A stretch of 64,000 nt of DNA from Victivallales bacterium (GTDB taxonomy: Bacteria; Verrucomicrobiota; Lentisphaeria; Oligosphaerales; Oligosphaeraceae), in the NCBI GenBank assembly GCA_017554445.1, contig JAFZIJ010000226.1, positions 1-64,000 of the forward strand, read 5' to 3'. The translations under genes were made by a program, and so were the position numbers. This document shows positions 28,201 to 36,289 of the stretch, one piece after another. The notes under the pieces are model-generated. The model did no database searches. It saw only the letters and a program-made list of their open reading frames with translations, and had not been told where the DNA came from. The first letter of the stretch is position 1, and each line of letters opens with the position of its first letter.

Positions 28201-29374
28201 CGCCCGCGGCAAGCAGTTGATCGTCGTCGGCGACCCGAAGCAGATGCCGCCGACCAACTTCTTCCAGAAAGGCGATACGGTGGCGGAAGACGATGACGAC
28301 GAAGGCGTCGGCGAAGATTTGGAAAGCATTCTGGACGAATGCCTTGCGGCTGGTCTCCATTCCACGTTCCTCAACTGGCACTACCGCAGCCGCCATGAAT
28401 CGCTCATCGCTTTCTCGAACGAACATTATTACGACAACCGCCTGTTCACGTTCCCTGCGGCAAGCAACAGCGCGAATCTCGGCGTGTCTTTCAAATTCGT
28501 GGAAGGCGGCATGTACGATCGCCGTGCAAGCCGCACAAATCGTTCCGAGGCTGAAGCTCTCATCAAACTTATACAGGAGCGTCTTGAAAATCCGCAATTG
28601 AACAAGAAGAGCATCGGCGTCGTGACGTTCAGTCAAGCCCAGAAGGATCTGATTGACGATTTGATGGACGAATTCCGCCGTCAGCATCCTGAACTGGAGC
28701 CATTCTTCAGCGAAAGTCTGGAAGAGCCGTTGTTTGTGAAGAATCTGGAAAACGTGCAGGGCGACGAACGCGATGTCATCATCTTCTCCATCGGCTACGC
28801 ACCCGACAAAGACGGCAAGTTCGCCATGAATTTCGGGCCGCTGAACCGTTCGGGCGGCGAACGCCGATTGAACGTGGCGATTACGCGTGCGAAGGAGCAG
28901 GTCATCGTCGTCTCGTCCGTCCATGCTGAACAGATCGACATGAGCCGCACGAGCTCCATCGGTGCCGCGCATCTGCGTGCGTTCCTGAAATATGCGGAAA
29001 GCGGCGCGGTTGCGCAGGCGAAGGGCAAGGCGGACGCCAAGCGTACCGCAGGCGTCGTCCAGGCGGCCTACGACCATCTGACGAAGCAAGGCTATCGTGT
29101 TCATCGCGACATCGGTTGCTCCGCCTACAAGATCGATTTGGCCGTGACGGATCCCAACGACGAGACGCGGTATGTGCTTGGCATTGAATGCGATGGTCCA
29201 TCCTACGCCCGCCAGGCGACGGCTCGTGATCGTGACCAGACACGCCAGTCTGTTCTCAAAGGATTGGGCTGGAACATGTTCCGTCTGTGGAGCGTGGAAT
29301 GGGCCTTCGATCGCGACAAGGCGGAAAAAGAACTGGACGATGCTGTCAAATCCGCCCTGTCGAAGTGGAAGTAA
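25262..29374 (+). CDS. DUF4011-type superfamily 1 helicase with restriction-endonuclease-like C-terminus
   Basis: A 1370-residue cytoplasmic protein. The N-terminus (about 17-250) has the DUF4011 look (RWQQKLLDLSLRNRLLN). The Walker A motif GPPGTGKSQT is near 328. After a long helical insert come Walker B VVFDEASQ near 962, VVGDPKQMPP and the SF1 motifs NVQGDERD and RLNVAITRAK. The last 110 residues (YKIDLAV...GIECDGPSY) look like a Vsr/PD-(D/E)XK-type nuclease. Proteins of this architecture have been described in anti-phage defence (DUF4011-helicase-Vsr type, as I recall). It stands alone, starts 31 bases after the glycosidase, and ends in a repeat-dense gap. Confidence 0.8.
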   Translation: MSEAVNNTEVEAQVGKDRLERWQQKLLDLSLRNRLLNVRDNQFVIPLICEDITKLEDTLASNGSLKIQSLETAIGEEAYSKLPIDPDGTADQVLEGLDKKLDSKQLYALPTEKEFQKRQLKIYRQTHADMEDGGVNTLYLTIGYLKWNDPSYKGKFYIAPLILMPLRMVRKTLREGIFITKSDEETIVNVTLLELLKQMFRMTIEGLDPLPTDESGVDVAAILNNFREAIKVMDGWEVLDIVKIGQFSFGKFIMWNDMTARADELRQNKIVDHLVKGGGLFDDGVEVFPISEIYKHLDLMHLYCPMNADSSQMAAVLYSELGKSFVLHGPPGTGKSQTITNIIAHNLAIGRRVLFVSEKKAALDVVHRRLTKVGLKPFCLELHSNKAGKKEVLAQFAETLQVAEQKPSSAWDKLVADLSNTRNALNDYVQQLHKPYPNGLTAYQCFTQQVDRGKARDGLMKIDTLTQSKEDYDAMRKAVTELVIAFDETTDESRNALECLSLKEWNPLAQNELEASCKKLLESLQVLRTAFDGVAQPLAIPANCFETNEAIMNIMEFTKRLSSSPDIPAAFLTAEFGKQMDFIVDFANNTIKLNESAAKLTAFNLDNIGQLDVEGLQKRIHENNNKFFIGKYFANKKLLKELAGIKRLGSTELTMAELMKNLPLFEEYLKYKKLTDEQSPAGAALLGDLWQAEKTDWTRVSTTLDATHGILVTMEKLCNNDETARAAMLNALANYLPTATVSFKADTAIYQSFKALEDAWNAFRETAKQTAAKFEEPADLSYPKSLVDKLEAALPMMSEMRHVVIWKQRRATVESYGLAGLITALADHSLNSSEASEAVDTAYYRDMLYQILAESPALAHFSGKSHEELIHQFCELDEKYMDLTKKIVFSKLSERLPKQDEASPKNSELGLLKRECEKKMRHKPVRVLLEGLPELAPILKPCFLMSPLSVAQYLPPDSSFDLVVFDEASQIPVWDAIGVIARGKQLIVVGDPKQMPPTNFFQKGDTVAEDDDDEGVGEDLESILDECLAAGLHSTFLNWHYRSRHESLIAFSNEHYYDNRLFTFPAASNSANLGVSFKFVEGGMYDRRASRTNRSEAEALIKLIQERLENPQLNKKSIGVVTFSQAQKDLIDDLMDEFRRQHPELEPFFSESLEEPLFVKNLENVQGDERDVIIFSIGYAPDKDGKFAMNFGPLNRSGGERRLNVAITRAKEQVIVVSSVHAEQIDMSRTSSIGAAHLRAFLKYAESGAVAQAKGKADAKRTAGVVQAAYDHLTKQGYRVHRDIGCSAYKIDLAVTDPNDETRYVLGIECDGPSYARQATARDRDQTRQSVLKGLGWNMFRLWSVEWAFDRDKAEKELDDAVKSALSKWK

Positions 29375-29423
29375 TGGGAGGGACGCGCTTCTGCGCGACT
29401 GAATCTGCAAACGCTCATATAAT

Positions 29424-29496
29424 GCGTTAAATGGCCGTTAAGGGGGTAATTTTTGCATTTTTTACAAAAATTACCCCCTTAACGGCCATTTAACGC
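29424..29496. repeat. perfect 32-bp inverted repeat between helicase gene and trpA
   Basis: The left arm 29424-29455 (GCGTTAAATGGCCGTTAAGG...) is the exact reverse complement of 29465-29496, with a 9-base loop. It lies between convergent genes and could stop transcription both ways, but a perfect stem of this length is far beyond a normal intrinsic terminator. No transposase or coding content is attached. Confidence 0.95.
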
Positions 29497-29515
29497 GATA
29501 TGATGAGGTGCCATC

Positions 29516-29550
29516 GGCGTCCCGCCGTTGGCAGGCGCAGGCGGGACGCC
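29516..29550. repeat. GC-rich hairpin repeat
   Basis: GGCGTCCCGCC (29516-29526) pairs exactly with GGCGGGACGCC (29540-29550) around GTTGGCAGGCGCA. It is related to a degenerate copy at 13439-13482. Confidence 0.8.
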
Positions 29551-29561
29551 ATCTTTACACT

Positions 29562-29580
29562 CGACGGCGGGACGCCGTCG
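29562..29580. repeat. palindrome abutting the trpA stop codon
   Basis: Read on the trpA strand, CGACGGCG-TCC-CGCCGTCG begins at the base after the TAA stop (29583-29581). It is an 8-bp hairpin with a 3-base loop. The same palindrome follows the TAA of the gene ending at 54516. Confidence 0.85.
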
Positions 29581-30345
29581 TTACTCCATGCCTCGCAGGA
29601 GTTCGGCGGTGAAATCTGCCGCCGCCTGCGGTGAAATGGCGGTTGCTTTGACAAAGCCACTGCCGGAAATGACGCCGTCAGCGGCATTTGCGGCGGCTTT
29701 TGCCGCTGCCGCCGAAGCGATGCCGAAGCCAGCGGCCACTGGCAGCGCGGTATGTCGTTTGATCATCGCAATGCGTTCGGCGACTTCCGGCGGCAACGTG
29801 TCGCGCGCTCCCGTAACTCCCGCCACATTAATGTAATAGACGAATCCCGTCATGCCTTCGACGATTTTGGCGACACGGTCTTCCGGCGTTAACGGCGAGA
29901 CGAGCGGGATGATGTGAAGACCATGCGCACGGGCTGGAACGAGCAGTTCGTCTCGCTCCTCCAACGGCAGGTCAACAGGCAGAATTCCATCGACTCCCGC
30001 CTCGGCAAGTTGTTGACAGACCATATCATAGCCAATGTACAGAAGCGGATTCATGTAACTGAAAAGAATTAATCCAATCTGTGGATATTTTGACCGAATA
30101 CGGGCAGCGAAAGCAATGGTTTTCGGTAACGTCATACCTTCCTTGATGGCGACTTGCGAAGCGGCGGAAATGACTGGCCCATCCGCCATTGGATCGGAAA
30201 ACGGGACGCCCAGTTCGATGATGTCCGCGCCTTTTTCAATGGCGGCACAGACGGCTTGTTCGTTTTGCTCCTCCGTGGGATAGCCGACGCTGGTGAAAAT
30301 GATGAGCGGTTTGCGAGTCGCAAAAATATTAGAGAGCCTGTCCAT
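29581..30345 (-). CDS. trpA: tryptophan synthase alpha subunit
   Basis: A 254-residue TIM barrel that cleaves indole-3-glycerol phosphate to indole. The catalytic Glu is in [16 protein letters not shown] with the Asp in [11 protein letters not shown], and GFGIAS binds phosphate. The start at 30345 follows AAGGAG inside trpB and overlaps trpB by 17 bases; the longer in-frame extension is rejected. It is the last gene of the trp operon. Confidence 0.95.
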   Translation of the reverse strand: MDRLSNIFATRKPLIIFTSVGYPTEEQNEQAVCAAIEKGADIIELGVPFSDPMADGPVISAASQVAIKEGMTLPKTIAFAARIRSKYPQIGLILFSYMNPLLYIGYDMVCQQLAEAGVDGILPVDLPLEERDELLVPARAHGLHIIPLVSPLTPEDRVAKIVEGMTGFVYYINVAGVTGARDTLPPEVAERIAMIKRHTALPVAAGFGIASAAAAKAAANAADGVISGSGFVKATAISPQAAADFTAELLRGME

Positions 30346-31513
30346 GTTTCTCCTTGTATTGCTTGATGTTATCCATGTCTTTATCACCACGGCCTGAAAG
30401 ATTTACGACGATGATATGATCGCGGTCGTGTTTCGGCGCTTCGCGAATGGCGTATGCGAGCGCGTGGGAACTTTCGAGTGCGGGAATGATGCCTTCAAAA
30501 CGGCAAAGCGTGTCGAAGGCGGCAACGGCTTCATCGTCATTGGCAACTTCGTATGTGGCTAATTTTTCATCCGCCAACAGGCAGTGTTCGGGGCCGACGC
30601 CTGGATAGTCCAATCCTGCGGAAACAGAATAAGTATCGAGCATTTGGCCATTTGCGTCTTGCAGGAAATACGCTTTCATGCCATGCAGGATGCCGACTTT
30701 GCCGCCATTGATGGAAGCGGCGTGCTGCCCTGTGGCAATGCCCATGCCGCCTGCTTCGACACCGACGCGGCGGACTTGCGGCGTGTCTTCAAATCCTGCG
30801 AACATGCCAATGGCGTTGGAACCACCGCCGACGCAGGCGACGACTTCATCCGGAAGACGACCGCACATTTCCAAACATTGACGGCGCGTCTCTTTTCCAA
30901 TGACAGATTGGAAGTCCTTGACTAGCATAGGATAAGGATATGGACCAGCCGCTGTTCCAATCAGATAGAATGTATAGTCGCTGCAGGAGGCCCATTCGCG
31001 AAGCGCCGCGTTCATGGCATCTTTCAGCGTGGCACCGCCTTCCGTGATGGAGCGGACTTTCGCACCAAGAGCGTGCATTCGATCGACGTTCGGAGCCTGC
31101 CGCGCCACATCGACGGAACCCATGAAGATTTCACATTCCATGCCGAAAAGAGCGGCGACAGTGGCCGTGGCAACGCCATGCATGCCCGCGCCCGTTTCGG
31201 CGATAAGGCGTTTTTTACCCATGCGGCGGGCCAGCAGGGCCTGTCCCATTGTGTTATTGATTTTATGGGCACCAGTATGATTTAAATCTTCTCGTTTCAA
31301 GTAGATACGCGATCCGCCAAGATGCTCCGAAAGCCGTTTGGCATAGTAGAGCGGTGATTCACGGCCAACATAATGTTTCAGCAAATCATCCAATTCCGCA
31401 CGGAAGGCAGGATCGTCCTTCGCCTCAAGATACGTCTGCGCAAGTTCGCGCAACGCTCCCGTCAGTGTTTCGGGCACGTACTGCCCACCGTAGATTCCAT
31501 AATGCATGTTCAT
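30329..31513 (-). CDS. trpB: tryptophan synthase beta subunit
   Basis: A 394-residue PLP enzyme making tryptophan from indole and serine. The PLP lysine is in [19 protein letters not shown] is the substrate loop, [10 protein letters not shown] binds PLP phosphate, and SGRGDKD is near the C-terminus. This is the canonical TrpB1 form that pairs with TrpA. AAAAGGAG sits 7 bases before the ATG. It is 32 bases after trpF. Confidence 0.97.
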   Translation of the reverse strand: MNMHYGIYGGQYVPETLTGALRELAQTYLEAKDDPAFRAELDDLLKHYVGRESPLYYAKRLSEHLGGSRIYLKREDLNHTGAHKINNTMGQALLARRMGKKRLIAETGAGMHGVATATVAALFGMECEIFMGSVDVARQAPNVDRMHALGAKVRSITEGGATLKDAMNAALREWASCSDYTFYLIGTAAGPYPYPMLVKDFQSVIGKETRRQCLEMCGRLPDEVVACVGGGSNAIGMFAGFEDTPQVRRVGVEAGGMGIATGQHAASINGGKVGILHGMKAYFLQDANGQMLDTYSVSAGLDYPGVGPEHCLLADEKLATYEVANDDEAVAAFDTLCRFEGIIPALESSHALAYAIREAPKHDRDHIIVVNLSGRGDKDMDNIKQYKEKHGQAL

Positions 31514-31545
31514 ATCAATTCTCCTTTTTGCAACGGGCGGAGCCG

Positions 31546-32130
31546 CTACATCTTCATGCTTATCTTCTTTATTTTGTCATGGTCTTTTATACCTGGTACG
31601 GATTCCACACCGCCCGCCACATCGATGCCGACAGGATGGACAGCGGCGATGGCTTCCTGTACATTTTCCGGCGTGATGCCGCCCGCCAGAAAGATGGAAC
31701 GATGACGGGCCAATTCAGCGGCTCGTGTCCAATCGCATGGCTTTCCCGTGCCGCCGCCTGAATCGGCAACAATCATGTCCGCAGGAAAATCCAACACTTC
31801 TTGAAGATTATCCAATGTATTGAGATTAAAAGCCTTCCATATTTTCACATCCTTTAGGCGAACGGCGTAATCAGCGGATTCACAGCCGTGCAACTGCACG
31901 GCATACGGATGAACATCATCAATGACGGCCTGAAGCTTTTCCAATTCCATATCTCTCACGACGAGAACGGTTTTGGCTGGTTTTGCAACTGCAAAAATCT
32001 TCTTGGCCTGCTCAATCGTGACGAACCGCTTGGAGGATTCCACATGAATGGCACCGATGAAATCAGCACCAAACGATGCGGCGCACCGCGCGTCCTCTTC
32101 CCGTGTGATGCCGCAGATTTTCAACAACAT
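31546..32130 (-). CDS. trpF: phosphoribosylanthranilate isomerase
   Basis: A 194-residue single-domain isomerase: KICGITR near the N-terminus with the catalytic Cys, VQLHG in the barrel, [11 protein letters not shown] with the catalytic Asp, and LAGGITPEN. The start overlaps trpC by 10 bases, and its ribosome site AAGGAG lies in the trpC end. In many bacteria it is fused to trpC; here it is separate. Confidence 0.95.
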   Translation of the reverse strand: MLLKICGITREEDARCAASFGADFIGAIHVESSKRFVTIEQAKKIFAVAKPAKTVLVVRDMELEKLQAVIDDVHPYAVQLHGCESADYAVRLKDVKIWKAFNLNTLDNLQEVLDFPADMIVADSGGGTGKPCDWTRAAELARHRSIFLAGGITPENVQEAIAAVHPVGIDVAGGVESVPGIKDHDKIKKISMKM

Positions 32131-32894
32131 TGCAGCAACTCCTTCAGCTTCAGGCCCGGATGTTCCGCTCGCATGAGCGTTTCGCCGATGAGAAAACCTT
32201 TCGCTCCAGCGGCTGTCATCATGTCCATATCCGCACGGGAACGAACGGCGCTTTCAGCAATGGCGACACGATCTTCGGGAATCGTGCGGATCAGTTCTGC
32301 TGAACGCTCAAGCGATGTTCCGAACGTGCGTAGATCACGGGCATTGACACCGACCAAATCCGCCTTCACCGCCGTTTCCAACTCTTCTTCCGTATGCGCT
32401 TCGCCAAGCACGTCAAGTCCTTGGGCATGAGCATATTCCAGCAGTTGCACAAACCGTTCGGCAGACAACATGGTGGCGATGAGCAGGATGCAGGAAGCGC
32501 CCAACGCCTTCGCTTCCAAAATTTGATATTCATCAAAGATGAAATCTTTGCGAAGCAATGGGATGGAGACCATTTTCGCCGCTATGGCCAGATTCTCTTC
32601 ACCACCGAGAAAGTAGTAAGGCTCCGTCAGAACGGACAACGCCGTCGCACCATTTTCCGCCAAATCCACAGCCAATGACTGGACATCGAAGTTGCTGCGG
32701 ATGAGTCCTTTGGAAGGCGACGCCTTTTTCAATTCCGCAATGACATGCAACCCGTCGCCACGAAAGGCCGCTGCGAATTTCGGTCTGACAGGAGCCTGCG
32801 CGGCTTGTTCCGCCAACATCTCCATCGGCAGCATGCGTTTGCGATTTTTCAATCGTGGCTTCAGCTTTTCAACGATTTCAGCAAGAATGTTCAT
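32121..32894 (-). CDS. trpC: indole-3-glycerol phosphate synthase
   Basis: A 257-residue TIM barrel. AELKKASPSKG carries the catalytic Lys, TEPYYFLGG the loop, LLRKDFIFDEYQI the second Lys region, GVNARDL the Asn and AESAV the late Glu. The start overlaps the trpD stop by 4 bases (ATGA); the longer in-frame extension is rejected. Confidence 0.95.
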   Translation of the reverse strand: MNILAEIVEKLKPRLKNRKRMLPMEMLAEQAAQAPVRPKFAAAFRGDGLHVIAELKKASPSKGLIRSNFDVQSLAVDLAENGATALSVLTEPYYFLGGEENLAIAAKMVSIPLLRKDFIFDEYQILEAKALGASCILLIATMLSAERFVQLLEYAHAQGLDVLGEAHTEEELETAVKADLVGVNARDLRTFGTSLERSAELIRTIPEDRVAIAESAVRSRADMDMMTAAGAKGFLIGETLMRAEHPGLKLKELLQCC

Positions 32895-33895
32895 GCGTGG
32901 CTGGCCTCCACCAGCGTCTCCAACTTGTGGAGGGCGGCCTTCGTGTCTATGGAACGTTCCGCCAAGGAGATGCAATCTTTCAAACTGTTTCCGAGCCCTG
33001 CGACAAGGCAGGTGGCGGCGGCGTTCAGCACGACCATGCCCCGTCTGGCCGTATGGTCGATTCCGTTGAGAATATCACGCAGAATGTGGGCGTTTTCAGA
33101 GGGAGTGCCGCCAGCCGTGTCGCCTTCCGTCTCTTCAGTGGGCAATAGATCGGCTGGTTCGATGACGCCATAGGTGATCGTATCGCCTTCAAGCCGTGCG
33201 TAATCCGTCGGCACGGTGGCAGATATTTCGTCCAATCCATCACGACTATGGACGACCAATGCACGCTTCATGCCGAGCCCGCGCAACGCCTCCGCGAACA
33301 GCGGAACAAGCCGTGCGTCCCACACGCCGAGCACGATGCCTTCGGCATTTGCGGGATTGGACAACGGGCCGAGCATATTGAATATGGTATGGACGCCAAT
33401 GGCTTTTCGCAACGGTGCGACTTTGCCCATGACGGGATGAAGCGTGCGAGCGAAGAGGAAGCCGATACCGTCACCATCGATGGCGCGTTCGACGGCGTCG
33501 CGCGGCATGTCCAGATTATAGCCTAATTCAGCCAACACATCCGCCGCGCCACTTTTGCCGGAAACCGCTCGATTGCCGTGCTTTGCAACTGTCACACCCG
33601 CACCTGCCGCCACGAACGCGGCGGTAGTGGAAACATTGAACGACGCGCCGCCGTCGCCACCTGTTCCGACGACATCCACGCATGGTTTTGCAACATGGAT
33701 CTTGTCGGCATGTTTTCGCAGATATTGTGCGGCTCCAATGAGTTCGGAAACGCTTTCGCCTTTCATTTCCAAAGCGGAAAGCAGAGCGCCCGCCTGTGCA
33801 TAATTATCAGTATTGGCCATTTTGTCGAGCATGGTGGCAGATTCTTCTTCGGTCAAATCCTGCCCGTTCATGACTTTCTTCAATAAATCTTTCAT
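32891..33895 (-). CDS. trpD: anthranilate phosphoribosyltransferase
   Basis: A 334-residue enzyme transferring phosphoribose from PRPP to anthranilate. The PRPP loop VGTGGDGGASFNVST and KHGNRAVSGKSGAADVLAE are present, and HSRDGLDE lies near the C-terminal half. The start at 33895 is preceded by AAAGGAG. It stands 34 bases after trpG and is not fused to it, unlike in enterobacteria. Confidence 0.96.
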   Translation of the reverse strand: MKDLLKKVMNGQDLTEEESATMLDKMANTDNYAQAGALLSALEMKGESVSELIGAAQYLRKHADKIHVAKPCVDVVGTGGDGGASFNVSTTAAFVAAGAGVTVAKHGNRAVSGKSGAADVLAELGYNLDMPRDAVERAIDGDGIGFLFARTLHPVMGKVAPLRKAIGVHTIFNMLGPLSNPANAEGIVLGVWDARLVPLFAEALRGLGMKRALVVHSRDGLDEISATVPTDYARLEGDTITYGVIEPADLLPTEETEGDTAGGTPSENAHILRDILNGIDHTARRGMVVLNAAATCLVAGLGNSLKDCISLAERSIDTKAALHKLETLVEASHA

Positions 33896-33929
33896 TGTTT
33901 GATTCTCCTTTACAATCCCTTTTGATATT

Positions 33930-34508
33930 TTAAAATTCTCCACGACAATAATTAAGAAAATTCATCAACTGCTGGCGGCCTGCTTCTGTCATGATGGATT
34001 CCGGATGATACTGGATGCCTTCCACAGGCAATTCCTTGTGACGGACGCCCATGATTTCACCATCTTCTGAACGGGCCGTGATTTCAAGACAGTCTGGCAG
34101 CGTGGCCTCTTCCAAGGCGAGTGAATGGTAGCGGACGGCCTTGAAATCCTGCGGGACATTTTGGAAAATGCCTTGACCGTCATGGTGAATCGTGGAAAGT
34201 TTGCCATGCATGATGCGTCCTGCGGAAACGACTTTTGCACCGAAAGCATGGCCGATGGCCTGATGGCCGAGGCAAACGCCGAGCATGGGAATGCGTCCTG
34301 CCGCCGCATGGATCAAATCAAGCATGCAACCTGCATTTTCAGGACGGCTTGGGCCAGGCGAAAGCAGAATGCCGTCTGGCTGCATAGCCATGATGGCGGC
34401 GACGGATGTCTCGCGATTACGTTCCACCACCATCTCCGCGCCAAGGGAGCCCATCAGATGGACGAGATTGTAAGTAAATGAATCATAATTGTCTAGAACG
34501 AAAATCAT
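33930..34508 (-). CDS. trpG: anthranilate synthase component II (glutamine amidotransferase)
   Basis: A 192-residue class I amidotransferase supplying ammonia to TrpE. It has LSPGPSRPENAG, the catalytic Cys in LGVCLGHQAIG and the His-Glu pair in YHPES. It overlaps trpE by 4 bases, which suggests coupled, equimolar translation of the two subunits. A pabA-like dual use with aminodeoxychorismate synthase is possible but not testable here. Confidence 0.95.
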   Translation of the reverse strand: MIFVLDNYDSFTYNLVHLMGSLGAEMVVERNRETSVAAIMAMQPDGILLSPGPSRPENAGCMLDLIHAAAGRIPMLGVCLGHQAIGHAFGAKVVSAGRIMHGKLSTIHHDGQGIFQNVPQDFKAVRYHSLALEEATLPDCLEITARSEDGEIMGVRHKELPVEGIQYHPESIMTEAGRQQLMNFLNYCRGEF

Positions 34509-35983
34509 TTGAGGTTCCTCCCTGCGAATTCGACGCTTTTGAAGAGAGCGGCGGCTTTGTTGATGGTTTCCTGATATTCGTTGGCGGGTATAGAATCATA
34601 GACGATGCCCGCTCCCGCTTGCACACGAATCTTGCCGTTTCGGGCTTCCAATGTGCGGATTGTGATGGCCATGTCCATGTTGCCGTCGTAACTGATGTAA
34701 CCGACGCTTCCGCCGTATGCTCCGCGTGGCTTCGGCTCCAATTCATGGATGATTTCCATGGCGCGGATTTTCGGCGCTCCGGAAAGTGTTCCAGCTGGGA
34801 AGGTGGTCGCTAAAAGATCAAAGGCATCGTATTTTGGATCAAGCATGCCTTCCACATCGCTGACAATGTGCATGACATGCGAGTACTTTTCAACAGCCAT
34901 GAACGATTTGACCTGCACGCTGCCAATGGCGGCTGTTCGGCCGATATCGTTGCGAGCCAGATCGACAAGCATGAGATGCTCCGCGCATTCCTTTTCGTCA
35001 TGGAGCAATTCGTCCATGAGGCGACGGTCTTCAGCAGGCGTCATGCCGCGTTTGCGCGTTCCCGCAATGGGCCGTACGGTGCTGCGGCCATTTTCCAATT
35101 TGACCAGCGTCTCCGGCGACGAACCGACCAGCGTCTCCTCCCCTAATTTCAAATAGAACATGTAGGGCGACGGATTGACAAGACGCAAGGCGCGGTACAT
35201 CAAAAACGGCGGGATGGAAGTCTCCGCGCTAAAGCTCTGCGACGGAACAACCTGAATGATTTCCCCCTCTGTGATGTACTGTTTGGCCTTTTCGACCATC
35301 TGTTCAAAATACTCTCGCGTCATCTCAGGCTTCAGCTGGACTTCCTCCTCCTTTTCCAACGTAATATGCTTGGCTACAGGCGTCTGGATACGTTCAACAA
35401 GCGCCGCCACACGTTTTTCTCCAGCGGCGAAAGCATCGCGATGCTTGGCGAAATTGTCGAGATGGACGTTGACGATGACCATCATCGTGTGGTGCATATT
35501 GTCGAAGGCGATGATTTCATCTGTCAGCATGAATGCGCAGACCGGCATGTCCAATTTGGCCTTCGGTTCAGGCAGTTTTTCGAACATGTTGACGGCTTCG
35601 TAGCAGCAGTAGCCGATGGCACCGCCAGGCAGAGGAGGAAGCAACGGATCGCGGACGACTTTCTTGCCGGAGACCAATGCGCGGAGCGCGTCCAGCGGAT
35701 ATTTGTTGTATTTCAACCGCAGCCGCTGGCCTGCGACAAGCATGAACGGTTCACCGTCCTCCACCACGAACATCCCATGCGGATGAACGCCCAAAAACGA
35801 ATACCGCCCGAATTTCTCACTGTTTTCGACGCTTTCCATCAGGCAGACGTTTTCGTCATCGACGAACCGCTCCAAAACGGACACAGGCGTCTCCATGTCC
35901 GCCGGAAGTTCCTGAAATACAGGAACGATCACACCTTTTTCCGCTAACTGCTCGAATCTCTGAAAATCTGTTTTCCTCATCAT
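34505..35983 (-). CDS. trpE: anthranilate synthase component I
   Basis: A 492-residue chorismate-utilising enzyme. IQVVPSQSFSAE, PSPYMFYLKLG, the GSSPETLVKLENG signature, RPIAGTRKRG and FPAGTLSGAPKIRAME are all present. The tryptophan feedback site region near the N-terminus contains LMESVEN (LLES-like), so allosteric inhibition is expected. The start at 35983 is chosen over an upstream extension because GGGAG lies 7 bases before it and because the extension would run into the attenuator. It is the first structural gene of trpEGDCFBA. Confidence 0.96.
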   Translation of the reverse strand: MMRKTDFQRFEQLAEKGVIVPVFQELPADMETPVSVLERFVDDENVCLMESVENSEKFGRYSFLGVHPHGMFVVEDGEPFMLVAGQRLRLKYNKYPLDALRALVSGKKVVRDPLLPPLPGGAIGYCCYEAVNMFEKLPEPKAKLDMPVCAFMLTDEIIAFDNMHHTMMVIVNVHLDNFAKHRDAFAAGEKRVAALVERIQTPVAKHITLEKEEEVQLKPEMTREYFEQMVEKAKQYITEGEIIQVVPSQSFSAETSIPPFLMYRALRLVNPSPYMFYLKLGEETLVGSSPETLVKLENGRSTVRPIAGTRKRGMTPAEDRRLMDELLHDEKECAEHLMLVDLARNDIGRTAAIGSVQVKSFMAVEKYSHVMHIVSDVEGMLDPKYDAFDLLATTFPAGTLSGAPKIRAMEIIHELEPKPRGAYGGSVGYISYDGNMDMAITIRTLEARNGKIRVQAGAGIVYDSIPANEYQETINKAAALFKSVEFAGRNLK

Positions 35984-36013
35984 GGCTCTTCTCCCGTTGA
36001 CTGAAATGGACAC

Positions 36014-36047
36014 AAAAAAAGACGGACTGGCATGGCCAATCCGTCTT
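36014..36047 (-). terminator. trp attenuator terminator
   Basis: On the minus strand AAGACGGATTGGC (36047-36035) and GCCAGTCCGTCTT (36031-36019) form a 13-bp stem with one G-U pair and a 3-base loop, followed by a run of T to 36014. Its left arm contains TTGGCCAT (36039-36032), which can instead pair with ATGGCCAA (36115-36108) in the leader coding region. It ends 30 bases before the trpE start. Confidence 0.9.
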
Positions 36048-36084
36048 TACACTTGTTTTTCGGGTTTATTTTACCCGCACAAAA

Positions 36085-36168
36085 TCAAACCACAAGGTAA
36101 CGCGGCGTTGGCCATCGTAGGCCACGCCACCACCAAGCTTGTGCTTTGATTGTGAGGTTCGTGTTCAT
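36085..36168 (-). CDS. trpL: trp operon leader peptide (attenuation)
   Basis: A 27-codon ORF too short for ordinary gene finding. It starts ATG AAC ACG, contains three consecutive TGG codons (residues 12-14) and a fourth TGG at residue 19, and ends in TGA. AGGA lies 4 bases before the ATG. The WWW codons lie just before the left arm of a pause hairpin (GGCGTGGCC 36128-36120 with GGCCAACGCC 36113-36104), which is the arrangement needed for ribosome stalling to free the antiterminator segment. Presence of leader, pause, antiterminator and terminator in order makes chance unlikely. Confidence 0.88.
   Translation of the reverse strand: MNTNLTIKAQAWWWRGLRWPTPRYLVV
36104..36128 (-). promoter_or_regulatory. 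trp leader pause hairpin and antiterminator segment 2
   Basis: GGCGTGGCC/GGCCAACGCC form a 9-bp stem with one bulged A (segments 1:2). ATGGCCAA (36115-36108) in its 3' part is the exact complement of TTGGCCAT in the terminator left arm, giving an 8-bp 2:3 antiterminator. The two structures are mutually exclusive. Confidence 0.8.
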
Positions 36169-36203
36169 TGTGTCCTGTTGTTGTTTTGACTGAAAACGAG
36201 AAC

Positions 36204-36231
36204 AAGATAAACAGTCTTTTGGAAAAATCAA
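36204..36231 (-). promoter_or_regulatory. trp operon promoter
   Basis: TTGATT (36231-36226) and TATCTT (36209-36204) are 16 bases apart on the minus strand and point at the leader peptide, with a start near 36197. The -10 and spacer are the same as in the rRNA promoter of this window. No obvious palindromic TrpR operator overlaps it. Confidence 0.55.
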
Positions 36232-36289
36232 ATTATTTTTTCAGAAAAAAATCACTTTTTTTCGGCTGATGTATTATACATATAGTAGC

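Noticed and set aside
28043..29410. 455-residue minus-strand ORF opposite the helicase gene end
   Set aside because: Antisense shadow of conserved helicase and nuclease motifs; no ribosome site and no family features.
29424..29496. Plain intrinsic terminator
   Set aside because: A perfect 32-bp stem is well outside the usual range and lacks a dedicated T-tract at its base, so it was recorded as an inverted repeat instead; termination may still be one effect.
36204..36231. TrpR operator overlapping the trp promoter
   Set aside because: No convincing CTAG-centred palindrome of the TrpR type is present in the promoter; control appears to rest on the attenuator.
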